A DNA stretch of 7,500 bases from Clostridia bacterium (GCA_017425745.1 JAFOXT010000326.1:1-7500); one strand, 5' to 3'; positions 1 to 6,193 are shown, counted from the stretch's first letter. Notes: generated by a model from the letters alone, not told the origin. Translations and numbers: made by a program.

Positions 1-3000
1 ATAGCTTCAATGAAAAGACAGAAGAATTTACAGCTACACGTACATGTAGCGTTTGCGGTGCAACTGAAAGTGCAAGCAAGAAAGCAGAAGCTGAAGTTGT
101 AGAACAGGTTACATGTAATAACAAAGGTAAAATTATTTATACAGCAAAGAATATTGTTGACTGGGCTCCAGACCCAGAACCTGTGGAAGTAATAGTACCT
201 CAGCTTCAGCATGAGGACGCTGACAAAGACCATTATTGTGACACTGGTTGCGGCAACGTAACAGGTACTTGTGAAGACATTAACTTTGACCATTACTGTG
301 ACTACGGTAGAAACTGTAAGCTTACAGTATATCCTGCACACGAAGATAAGGACAATGACCACAAGTGTGACTACGGTTGTCGTACAAAGGATTTTGCTGC
401 TCACGAATGGAAAGCACACAGCGAAATCGATACAATCAAAACTCCTGCAACTTGTGTATCTCCCGCAATTTACAACAGCCACTGCGAATATTGCGGAAAG
501 ATTGTTGAAGGCGCTACTCATACATACGGTGATGTAGATACTGAAAACGGTCACAGATTTGACGGCAAAGCAGTTGCTGTTGAAGGTGACAAGCACGCAG
601 TTAAGTGTACAAACGAAGGCTGTAACGAAATCAAGTATGTAGATTGTAGCTATCAGACAACAAAGATGGTTGCTGCTACTTGTAAGGCTGCAGGTTATAA
701 AGTAGAAAAGTGTCCTATCTGTAAAGCTTCAAAGAGAACAGTTCTTGCAATAGACCCGGAAAATCATGCAGGCGGTACAACAGTTAAGAACGCTTTTGCA
801 GCAACATGTAACACAGACGGTTACACAGGCGATGTGTACTGCCTTGGCTGTGATGTTAAGCTTGAAGACGGTAAGGCAATTACTGCTAATCCCAACATTC
901 ATGCTCACGAAAACATGAAGGATTACGACAAGGTTGATTCAACCTGTTCATCAGAAGGCCACGAGGCTTACAGATACTGCGACAAGTGTGGTACTTATGC
1001 AGTTGAAAAGGTAACAATTGATAAGAAAGCACACGAGTATGAAGAATATAACTCAAACGGTGACGGAACTCACACAGCAACTTGCGGAAAGTGCGGTGAA
1101 ACTGAAAAGGTTGCTTGTTCAGGCGGTAAGGCAAACTGTGTAGAGAAGAAGGTTTGTGAATTCTGTAACACAGCTTACGGTGAAGTTGATCTCAGTAACC
1201 ATAAGACAAGAGTAACTGTTCCTAAGAAGGCTGCTACTTGTCAGGTTGAAGGCTATCTTCCCTATGTTAAGTGCGAAGCTTGTGATACAGCTCTCGAGGC
1301 AATTACACCTATCCCCACAGCTGAACATATTTATAGCGGTTGGTCAAAGGTTGCAGGTGAAGATAATCATCAGAAGTATTGTGTAACCTGTGATGAAAAA
1401 CTCGGAGCAGTTGCTACTCAGAAAGAAGCTTGCTCAGGCGGTTATGCATATTGTAACAAGCTTGCTGCTTGTAAGGTTTGTAAATCAGAGTACGGCACAT
1501 TTGATCCTGCTCATCACAGATCAACAGTTACAACTCTTGTAGGCGTTAAGGCTGCAACATGTACAGAAGAAGGTTACACAGGTGACGCTTACTACATTTG
1601 CTGCTACGATGCAAACAAGACAGTAGCAGAAAATGCATCAGCTTTTGCTGAAAGTGGTACTGCAACTGCAATTGTTGACCACGATTACAGCGTTGTAGTT
1701 GAAAACAAGTCAGCTAACTGTCAGGAAGCAGGTTATGCAACTTACAAGTGTGCAACTTGTCCTGCAGGTGCAGAAGAAACAAAAACTGTTAATTTTGAAA
1801 GCAACCCGAAGAATCATAAGAGTGCATCAACTGTAATTGTAGGCGAGAAGCCGGCTACTTGTCTTGAAGACGGTTTCACAGGTAATGTTTACTATGATTG
1901 TTGCTATGATGCAACTAAGTCAGAAGAAGAAAACAAAGTTGCACTCATGTCAAAGGGTACAGTTATTAAATCCAACGGCGAACATAGCTACAGTGAAGCT
2001 TATCCCGAATACATGATTGAAGAAATCATCGTTAAAAAGGATGATGACGGCAATGTGGTTTCAAAACAAGCAATAATCAAAACTGAAACACCTTCATATG
2101 AAGAAATGGTTGCAGCAAGACGTGATGACGGTTTCTGGTATCATATTCAGGTATGTACTGTATGCTATGAAATCAAGGAAGAAAGATGTTACTCATACAC
2201 AAGCGATAACGCTTCATGTATAGCTACTGAAGTTTGTGAAGTTTGTGAAGGTCTTTGCTCACTTAAGAATGAAAAGAAGCACGCTTCACTTGAAAAGGTT
2301 GAAGGTAAAGCTGCTACTTGTACAGAAAACGGTATCAAGGATTCTTACAAGTGTAATGATTGCGACAAGCAGTTCTTTGATGCAGCAGGCAGAAATGAAA
2401 TCACTGATGCTAACAAGGATAAGCTTGTAATCACTGCAAACGGTTCACATACAATTGACAGAAAGAATCAGAAGCCCGTATCAAAGGGTAACGGTACACA
2501 TGCTTATATCTGCAGCGTTTGTAATGAAGCTGAAATTGTTGAGGATTGCTCAGGCGGTACAGCTACATGTAAGACACTCAAGAGCTGTCAGTACTGTGAA
2601 GCTTCCTACGGTGAATTGAACGAACGTAACCACGAAGGCGTTACTATTGAAATCGGCAGAGTTGAGCCTGACAGATGTAAGCCCGGTGTTAAGGGTAAAG
2701 TTCAGTATCAGTGCTGTGGCAAGGTAGTTTCAGGCGGTGAAGAAATTCCTGCAACTGAAGAGCACAGCTGGAATGTAGAAACAAGTAAGACTGATAACTG
2801 TGCAATGGGTTATACAATCACAAGAACATGTGATGTTTGCGGTACAGTAGAAGTTGAAGATGTTGCTGCAGGTACACATAACCTTACTAAGAAAGTTTAT
2901 GAATCCGAAAAGGATTGCACAAAGGACAGATACATTTACTATGCATGTACAATTTGTTCACATACAGATGCAGAAGTAACAATCGACGGTGTAACATACA

Positions 3001-3524
3001 AGTACATTTCTGTTGATGTAATTCCTGCAAGCGGTGAATGTAAGTGGACTGCATGGAACACAGTTAAGGCTACATGTATTGCAGAAGGCAGTCAGTCAAG
3101 AAGCTGTATCGTTTGCGGAAATACTGAAAATATTGTACTTCCCATCGTAGCTCATACAGTTGTTGTTGAAGGCGGTTATGCTGCAACATGTGACAAGGCC
3201 GGTAAGCAGGAATATGCATACTGTGCAGTTCTCGGTTGTCCTTACGCTAAGGGCGGTAAGCCTATCGGTGCAGTTCCCGGTTATGAAAAGTATGCTAACA
3301 GTAAGGGCGAAGTAATCAATGCTCTTAATCACGGCGATTACAACAATGACGATTACTGTGACAACTGCGGCAGATACGAAGGCGTTAATATTGACGGAAC
3401 AAATTGTAACTGCGTATGCCACAAGCAGAACGGATTTATGAAGCTTATCTACAAGTTTATGCTGTTCTTCTGGAAACTCTTCGGAATCAACAAAACTTGC
3501 TGTAGCGCTTCCGTACACTATTAA
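1..3524 (+). CDS. Large cysteine-rich repeat protein, probably secreted/surface (5' end outside window)
   Basis: The frame is open from base 3 with no stop before TAA at 3522-3524, giving about 1173 visible residues. The GTG at 183 is not a convincing start: no ribosome binding site precedes it, and the 60 codons upstream already read as repeat protein (RTCSVCG). I count 88 Cys by hand, about 7.5%. The protein is built from C...CxxC...H units, four longer six-Cys units, an Asp-rich CDxGC cluster near the visible N-side, and a C-terminal module shared with the next gene. No catalytic domain is recognisable. An 83-residue Cys-free charged stretch (1905-2153) interrupts the array. Export is inferred from the complete paralogue downstream, which has a signal peptide; this protein's own N-terminus is not visible. 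A terminator follows closely, so it is the last gene of its transcript. Function unknown: surface scaffold, adhesin or metal-binding protein are all possible. Confidence 0.9.
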   Translation, partial: SFNEKTEEFTATRTCSVCGATESASKKAEAEVVEQVTCNNKGKIIYTAKNIVDWAPDPEPVEVIVPQLQHEDADKDHYCDTGCGNVTGTCEDINFDHYCDYGRNCKLTVYPAHEDKDNDHKCDYGCRTKDFAAHEWKAHSEIDTIKTPATCVSPAIYNSHCEYCGKIVEGATHTYGDVDTENGHRFDGKAVAVEGDKHAVKCTNEGCNEIKYVDCSYQTTKMVAATCKAAGYKVEKCPICKASKRTVLAIDPENHAGGTTVKNAFAATCNTDGYTGDVYCLGCDVKLEDGKAITANPNIHAHENMKDYDKVDSTCSSEGHEAYRYCDKCGTYAVEKVTIDKKAHEYEEYNSNGDGTHTATCGKCGETEKVACSGGKANCVEKKVCEFCNTAYGEVDLSNHKTRVTVPKKAATCQVEGYLPYVKCEACDTALEAITPIPTAEHIYSGWSKVAGEDNHQKYCVTCDEKLGAVATQKEACSGGYAYCNKLAACKVCKSEYGTFDPAHHRSTVTTLVGVKAATCTEEGYTGDAYYICCYDANKTVAENASAFAESGTATAIVDHDYSVVVENKSANCQEAGYATYKCATCPAGAEETKTVNFESNPKNHKSASTVIVGEKPATCLEDGFTGNVYYDCCYDATKSEEENKVALMSKGTVIKSNGEHSYSEAYPEYMIEEIIVKKDDDGNVVSKQAIIKTETPSYEEMVAARRDDGFWYHIQVCTVCYEIKEERCYSYTSDNASCIATEVCEVCEGLCSLKNEKKHASLEKVEGKAATCTENGIKDSYKCNDCDKQFFDAAGRNEITDANKDKLVITANGSHTIDRKNQKPVSKGNGTHAYICSVCNEAEIVEDCSGGTATCKTLKSCQYCEASYGELNERNHEGVTIEIGRVEPDRCKPGVKGKVQYQCCGKVVSGGEEIPATEEHSWNVETSKTDNCAMGYTITRTCDVCGTVEVEDVAAGTHNLTKKVYESEKDCTKDRYIYYACTICSHTDAEVTIDGVTYKYISVDVIPASGECKWTAWNTVKATCIAEGSQSRSCIVCGNTENIVLPIVAHTVVVEGGYAATCDKAGKQEYAYCAVLGCPYAKGGKPIGAVPGYEKYANSKGEVINALNHGDYNNDDYCDNCGRYEGVNIDGTNCNCVCHKQNGFMKLIYKFMLFFWKLFGINKTCCSASVHY
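210..380 (+). repeat. Three Asp-rich HxDxDxDHxCDxGC motifs in the left protein
   Basis: Three successive motifs occur in the translation: HEDADKDHYCDTGC (from 210), a degenerate DINFDHYCDYGRNC, and HEDKDNDHKCDYGC (339-380). The alternating Asp residues resemble calcium-binding loops such as those in dockerins or thrombospondin type-3 repeats, here followed by a Cys pair that could bind zinc or form a disulfide. A related motif (HGDYNNDDYCDNCG) recurs at 3330-3371, just before the C-terminal block. The repeats are seen directly; metal binding is inferred. Confidence 0.75.
1068..2633 (+). repeat. Four longer six-Cys units (H...CxxC...CSGG...C...CxxC..YG...H)
   Basis: Four dispersed units of about 45-51 residues lie at 1068-1202, 1365-1517, 2136-2282 and 2496-2633. 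The pattern is H-x3-C-x2-C-x(5-12)-C-[SGG]-x3-C-x5-C-x2-C-x2-[A/S]YG-x-[L/V/F]-x(4-5)-H. Copies 1, 2 and 4 keep CSGG and the YG turn; copy 3 (2136-2282) has lost both but keeps the cysteine spacing and gains an extra Cys. Six Cys plus two His would fit two adjacent metal sites or three disulfides. They alternate with the shorter C...CxxC...H units, giving a mixed architecture. Confidence 0.75.
1506..1985 (+). repeat. Internal duplication, two copies exactly 300 nt apart, with CC in place of CxxC
   Basis: Residues encoded at 1506-1682 and 1806-1985 align with an offset of exactly 300 nt over most of their length. They share P-x-[H/N]-H-[R/K]-S, then V-G-x-K-x-A-T-C, then EEGYTGDAYYICCYDANKT versus LEDGFTGNVYYDCCYDATKS. 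Both replace the usual CxxC by adjacent cysteines (CCYDA). A different CxxC unit (about 1710-1770) sits between the copies, so the duplicated block is a two-unit segment of about 100 residues. Confidence 0.8.
3345..3521 (+). other. Conserved C-terminal module, left protein (CDxC knuckle + CxCxCH + helix + HY)
   Basis: The last 59 residues run: NDDYCDNCG, a 12-residue linker, CNCVCH (from 3405), a hydrophobic stretch FMKLIYKFMLFFWKLFGI with Lys at block positions 13, 17 and 24, then INKTCC and a terminal HY just before the stop. The final 39 residues (3405-3521) align without gaps to the last 39 of the next gene, with 15 identities (C1, C3, C5, H6, G10, K13, K17, L20, F21, F22, I28, N29, C32, H38, Y39). 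It is neither an LPXTG sorting signal nor a typical lysine/arginine-ended membrane anchor. A role in sorting, attachment or assembly is inference. Confidence 0.8.
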
Positions 3525-3541
3525 TTCCCATTTATAAAATC

Positions 3542-3570
3542 AGTACACGGCGAAAGCCGTGTACTTTTTT
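3542..3570 (+). terminator. Rho-independent terminator of the left repeat-protein gene
   Basis: A perfect 10-bp stem, AGTACACGGC (3542-3551) with GCCGTGTACT (3556-3565), closes a GAAA tetraloop of the stable GNRA type and runs into a T tract at 3565-3570. It begins 17 nt after the stop codon. It separates this gene from the next one, whose promoter starts about 30 nt further on. Confidence 0.95.
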
Positions 3571-3601
3571 GTTAATTAACTTTTATTTTTTCAAAAAATC
3601 A

Positions 3602-3630
3602 TTGACGGATTGGCTTTTAAGTGGTAGGAT
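3602..3630 (+). promoter_or_regulatory. Housekeeping-type promoter for the 774-residue secreted protein
   Basis: TTGACG (3602-3607) and TAGGAT (3625-3630) are separated by 17 bp, the ideal spacing for the main vegetative sigma factor. Transcription would begin near 3637, leaving a leader of about 32 nt that holds the GGAGG site. A TATAAT at 3644-3649 is a second possible -10 but has no fitting -35 box. Confidence 0.7.
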
Positions 3631-3656
3631 ATATATGTATGATTATAATTCTGAAC

Positions 3657-3661
3657 GGAGG
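3657..3661 (+). promoter_or_regulatory. Ribosome binding site that fixes the start at 3669
   Basis: GGAGG lies 7 nt before the ATG at 3669. This choice removes 16 upstream in-frame codons (from a GTG at 3621, which lies within the promoter) and puts a textbook signal peptide at the N-terminus. Confidence 0.9.
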
Positions 3662-3668
3662 CAAAAAA

Positions 3669-3746
3669 ATGAAAAAGATTTTATCAGTTTTCTTAGCCAT
3701 TCTGATAATGGTAACCTCATGTGTTTGCGCTCTCACAGTTTTTGCT
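3669..3746 (+). other. Sec signal peptide coding region (possible lipobox)
   Basis: Residues 1-26 have a basic start (MKK), a hydrophobic core (ILSVFLAILIMV) and a Val-Phe-Ala site giving predicted cleavage before Val27-Glu-Pro. An earlier V-T-S-C (residues 15-18) meets a permissive lipobox, so lipoprotein processing at Cys18 is an alternative. I favour type I cleavage because the hydrophobic stretch continues past Cys18 (ALTVFA) to a good A-site. Confidence 0.85.
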
Positions 3747-5993
3747 GTTGAGCCTTGCGTAGACCACGAAGTAACAACATGGATAAATAACAACAAAAAG
3801 AATCATGTTGGTGAATGTACTAAATGTGGCCAGCAGGTAAAGAAGGCACATAATCTTGTTGCCGGAACTGTATTTGCTCCTACTTGTACTGTTGATGGTT
3901 ATACACATTATACTTGTGTATGCGGTTATGCTGAATCACGCGATGTTGTGAAAGCATCAGGTCACTTTATAAAAAGTGCAACATATGATTATGATGAAAA
4001 TGATGACGGCATTTTCAATGAGCTTGATATCAATTACACCAAATCATATGAATGTGCAAACAACTGTGGTATGGCTTCTACCAAGGGTACAACAGGTCAT
4101 TCAAACTATTGTCCCTTATGTGAAAAGTATACTCTTATAGGCAAGAAGGAAGTATATGCTACTTGCACAACAACTGATTATGTTACTTACTATTGCTCAA
4201 ATTCTGAGTGTGACTCTGAGTTCTTTATAGAAGGTAAGGACATTCTTGACCACAAGTATAAATCACAGGTTGTGGAATCAACCTGTGCAAATGAAGGTTA
4301 TACCCTTCATACATGTGTGATGTGCGGTGATGCATATAGAGACAACTTTATTCCCAAAAAGCAGCACAAGCCCAACAGAGCAGGTACAGAAGCTACATAT
4401 ACTTATGCAGACGGCAAGTGCACAATTATTGGTTATTGCTCAGCTTGTGATGAGGCAGGCACAGTTAAGGTTGTAAAGGAATATGCAACTGCTGAAAAAT
4501 GTACAGGCGGATGCGAGTCAGGACTTATCAGCAAGACCGTTACTTTCCCTGCAAACTGTGAAGAGGAAATAAAAATCAAAACCAATTGTAACGCAGCTTG
4601 TCCTACTCAGGAAATTACAGCTTTACCCGTAGGTCACTCAGCTGAAACAGTTACATATGAATACCACGATAACGGAACTCTTAAGTCAGTTAAGGTTGAC
4701 TGCTATAACTGTGGTAAAGGTAAGGATACAAAAGGTGATGAGTACAATACTGCAAGCACCTGTCTTATCTGTGCTTCAATTATCGAAAAGAGAGTTGTTT
4801 TTGCTCCCACTTGTGATGCTAACGGTTATACAAGAGTAACTTGTCCTGAATGCGGTGAATACACCGAATCAACAAAGAACAAGCTTACACACGGCGGTAA
4901 CGAGGCTGAATGGATTTTCAACCGTGAATCAGGTACATATACCTTCAGATCAAACTGTACAAAGGGTGACTGCGGCGGTTACACATTCACTTCTGCAATC
5001 GGTACAGCAGGCAAGTGCCTCAGATGCGGAAGAGACTCACTTACATACAAAAAAGTAGTATATTCAGAATGTATGTCAAACGGCTACACAAACGCTGAAT
5101 GTGCATATTGCGGTTCATACGACGGTTACGATATAAAAACCTCACTTCCTCACGATTATGTTTCAACAAACAGTGCTGCTGACTGTGAAAACGGCGGAGC
5201 AACAAAGAACACCTGTAAAAACTGTTACTATACAGTTGAAACAAATAAGACCGAAGCACTCGGCCACATTGGCGGTGTAGAGAAAATTGAATACAACGGC
5301 TCCACAAAAACAACAAGCGGTTGGTGTGAGAGATGTAATAATGCTTATACTAAAACTGAAGCTTATGAAGCTTATGAAGATGACTGCGCAAACGGTCATA
5401 CAAACGGCATCACATCAAGAATAGTTGTTAAGCCTGACTGTGGTAAAGGCGATAGCGGTTATACAAGAGTGTACTGTAAAAATTGTCCTTTAGGTTACTA
5501 TGATACAAATATTGTTGCAGCTCAGCATAAGTATGGTTCATGGACTATTGTTCTTGAGCCCACTTGTGTAGAATCAGGTATCAGAACAAGAAAGTGTGAG
5601 CTTTGCAAGAGCACTGAAGAAGATATAATTCCTGCAAACCAGACTGCAACAGGTGAACCCAAACACAAGTATGTAATTATGGTTAAGGGTATTCCCGCTA
5701 CATGTACAGAGCCCGGTACTTCAGATGAAATGTACTGCAGCTCATGCGGTGATTACAAGAGATCAGTACCTACAGAACCTTTAGGCCACATTTTTGAGCC
5801 GGGCAGCAAGAACAAGGATTTCTGCGACAGATGTGACAGCTATGTTATCGGTGAAGGCGCAGGTGCAGTTTCCTGTGGATGTATGTGCCATAACAGAGAC
5901 GGTCTTGCTAAGTTCTTCTTCAAGATTATTCTCTTCTTCTGTCAGATTCTTAACATCAATCAGAACTGCGAATGCGGTACAATCCATTATTAA
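3669..5993 (+). CDS. Secreted cysteine-rich repeat protein, 774 aa, paralogue of the upstream gene
   Basis: The start is ATG 3669, chosen from the GGAGG site and signal peptide; the stop is TAA 5991-5993. Residues 1-26 form an export signal. About 63 Cys (hand count, ~8%) are spread evenly through the protein. Residues ~40-60 hold a first knuckle (H-x3-CTKCGQQVKKAH), then about nine ATC/PTC-x3-GYT...CxxCG...H units alternate with segments of the form Y-x-Y-x(n)-G-x(n)-CxxC that precede many of them. Residues 715-774 are the C-terminal module shared with the upstream gene. There is no recognisable enzyme domain, no LPXTG and no S-layer-homology motif. It has its own promoter and terminator, so it is monocistronic. 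It differs from its neighbour in being shorter, lacking the CSGG six-Cys units and having only a degenerate Asp-rich motif (NKDFCDRC). Cell-envelope or extracellular location is well supported; the function is unknown. Confidence 0.92.
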   Translation: MKKILSVFLAILIMVTSCVCALTVFAVEPCVDHEVTTWINNNKKNHVGECTKCGQQVKKAHNLVAGTVFAPTCTVDGYTHYTCVCGYAESRDVVKASGHFIKSATYDYDENDDGIFNELDINYTKSYECANNCGMASTKGTTGHSNYCPLCEKYTLIGKKEVYATCTTTDYVTYYCSNSECDSEFFIEGKDILDHKYKSQVVESTCANEGYTLHTCVMCGDAYRDNFIPKKQHKPNRAGTEATYTYADGKCTIIGYCSACDEAGTVKVVKEYATAEKCTGGCESGLISKTVTFPANCEEEIKIKTNCNAACPTQEITALPVGHSAETVTYEYHDNGTLKSVKVDCYNCGKGKDTKGDEYNTASTCLICASIIEKRVVFAPTCDANGYTRVTCPECGEYTESTKNKLTHGGNEAEWIFNRESGTYTFRSNCTKGDCGGYTFTSAIGTAGKCLRCGRDSLTYKKVVYSECMSNGYTNAECAYCGSYDGYDIKTSLPHDYVSTNSAADCENGGATKNTCKNCYYTVETNKTEALGHIGGVEKIEYNGSTKTTSGWCERCNNAYTKTEAYEAYEDDCANGHTNGITSRIVVKPDCGKGDSGYTRVYCKNCPLGYYDTNIVAAQHKYGSWTIVLEPTCVESGIRTRKCELCKSTEEDIIPANQTATGEPKHKYVIMVKGIPATCTEPGTSDEMYCSSCGDYKRSVPTEPLGHIFEPGSKNKDFCDRCDSYVIGEGAGAVSCGCMCHNRDGLAKFFFKIILFFCQILNINQNCECGTIHY
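3879..5789 (+). repeat. Repeat array of the 774-residue protein (C...CxxC...H units)
   Basis: About nine units are seen: PTCTVDGYTHYTCVCG (3879), ATCTTTDYVTYYC, STCANEGYTLHTCVMCG, PTCDANGYTRVTCPECG, SECMSNGYTNAECAYCG, ADCENGGATKNTCKNC, PDCGKGDSGYTRVYCKNC, PTCVESGIRTRKCELC and ATCTEPGTSDEMYCSSCG (5697), nearly all ending in a His. In the middle they combine with a second unit type (start points near 3978, 4392, 4650, 4908 and 5283; e.g. ATYTYADG, VTYEYHDNG) into higher-order modules of roughly 85-140 residues. A short 9-nt tandem GAAGCTTAT (5358-5378; EAYEAYE) lies in the last of these. Confidence 0.8.
5811..5990 (+). other. Conserved C-terminal module, 774-residue protein
   Basis: The module starts with NKDFCDRCDSY, then a linker one residue longer than in the upstream gene, then CGCMCH (from 5874), a hydrophobic stretch LAKFFFKIILFFCQILNI with Lys at block positions 13 and 17, INQNCEC and a terminal HY. 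It has the same 39-residue length and Cys/His/Lys placement as the upstream gene's ending, while the bodies of the two proteins differ much more. That points to selection on the ending itself. Confidence 0.8.
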
Positions 5994-6003
5994 TTAAATA
6001 TCC

Positions 6004-6033
6004 AAAGCGGTCGGGTTATCCGGCCGCTTTTTT
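6004..6033 (+). terminator. Rho-independent terminator of the 774-residue protein gene
   Basis: An 11-bp stem, AAAGCGGTCGG (6004-6014) with CCGGCCGCTTT (6020-6030) and one T-G wobble, closes a GTTAT loop and ends in a T run (6028-6033). It begins 10 nt after the stop and separates this gene from pckG. Confidence 0.93.
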
Positions 6034-6081
6034 ACGCGCAAAATAAATTGGAAATAATATGTAAAAAATCTGTTTTGCCTA

Positions 6082-6110
6082 TTGAATTACATTCTCGTTT
6101 TATGTATAAT
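6082..6110 (+). promoter_or_regulatory. Strong vegetative promoter of pckG
   Basis: TTGAAT (6082-6087) and a perfect TATAAT (6105-6110) are 17 bp apart in an AT-rich stretch. The start site would be near 6117, giving a leader of about 77 nt. The near-consensus match fits a highly expressed metabolic gene. Confidence 0.85.
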
Positions 6111-6178
6111 ACTATAGAATAGAGTAGTATGGAGTACAAGGAGTAATTTTAAGACTACTTACACAAATTTCTAAAATG

Positions 6179-6184
6179 AAAGGA
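6179..6184 (+). promoter_or_regulatory. Ribosome binding site that selects the pckG start at 6194
   Basis: AAAGGA ends 9 nt before ATG 6194. An in-frame ATG at 6176 would add six residues (MKGKIT), but the nearest Shine-Dalgarno-like sequence (AAGGAG, 6138-6143) is 32 nt away from it, so 6194 is preferred. Confidence 0.75.
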
Positions 6185-6193
6185 AAAATTACT

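Larger units (their letters stand above)
444..3239 (+). repeat. Array of ATC-x3-G...CxxC...H units in the left protein
   Basis: At least ten units follow the pattern [A/P/S]-T/N-C-x3-G-[Y/F/other]-x(4-6)-C-x2-C-x(8-20)-H. Unit starts include 444 (PATCVSPAIYNSHCEYCG), 672 (AATCKAAGYKVEKCPIC), about 801 (AATCNTDGYTGDVYCLGC), about 942 (STCSSEGHEAYRYCDKCG), about 1233, 1551, 1854, about 2310, about 3069 and 3180. Each supplies three Cys and usually one His, a complete tetrahedral ligand set. Units differ in sequence and in the length of the last spacer, so this is an old, diverged repeat rather than a recent DNA tandem. Confidence 0.85.

Noticed and set aside
183..185. GTG 183 as the start of the left protein
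   Set aside because: The same frame is open to base 3 and the upstream residues (e.g. RTCSVCG) match the repeat style; no ribosome binding site precedes 183.
3096..3518. 140-codon open frame on the minus strand
   Set aside because: It lies wholly antisense to the repeat gene, and its Ala/Val/Thr/Ile-rich composition is what the reverse of Cys/Asn/Gly/Tyr-rich coding would give. It has no ribosome binding site or separate support.
3571..3580. Palindrome GTTAATTAAC as a possible operator
   Set aside because: A 10-bp AT-rich palindrome next to a T tract is likely by chance; no second copy in the window supports a regulator site.
3621..3668. Longer N-terminus of the 774-residue protein starting at GTG 3621
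   Set aside because: The extension covers the -10 region and the ribosome binding site and would bury the signal peptide; GGAGG at 3657-3661 points to ATG 3669.
3569..3751. 60-codon open frame on the plus strand between the two repeat genes
   Set aside because: It begins in the terminator T tract, covers the promoter and overlaps the signal peptide region out of frame.
210..5789. CRISPR array or DNA-level tandem repeat
   Set aside because: The periodicity is at protein level with diverged nucleotides and uneven spacing; there are no identical direct repeats with unique spacers.
444..5789. Zinc-finger transcription factor or rubredoxin-like enzyme
   Set aside because: A Sec signal peptide on the complete paralogue indicates export, and no DNA-binding or iron-sulfur catalytic domain is recognisable around the CxxC pairs.
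6176..6193. Alternative in-frame pckG start at ATG 6176
   Set aside because: There is no ribosome binding site at usable distance, and AAAGGA at 6179-6184 fits ATG 6194 instead.
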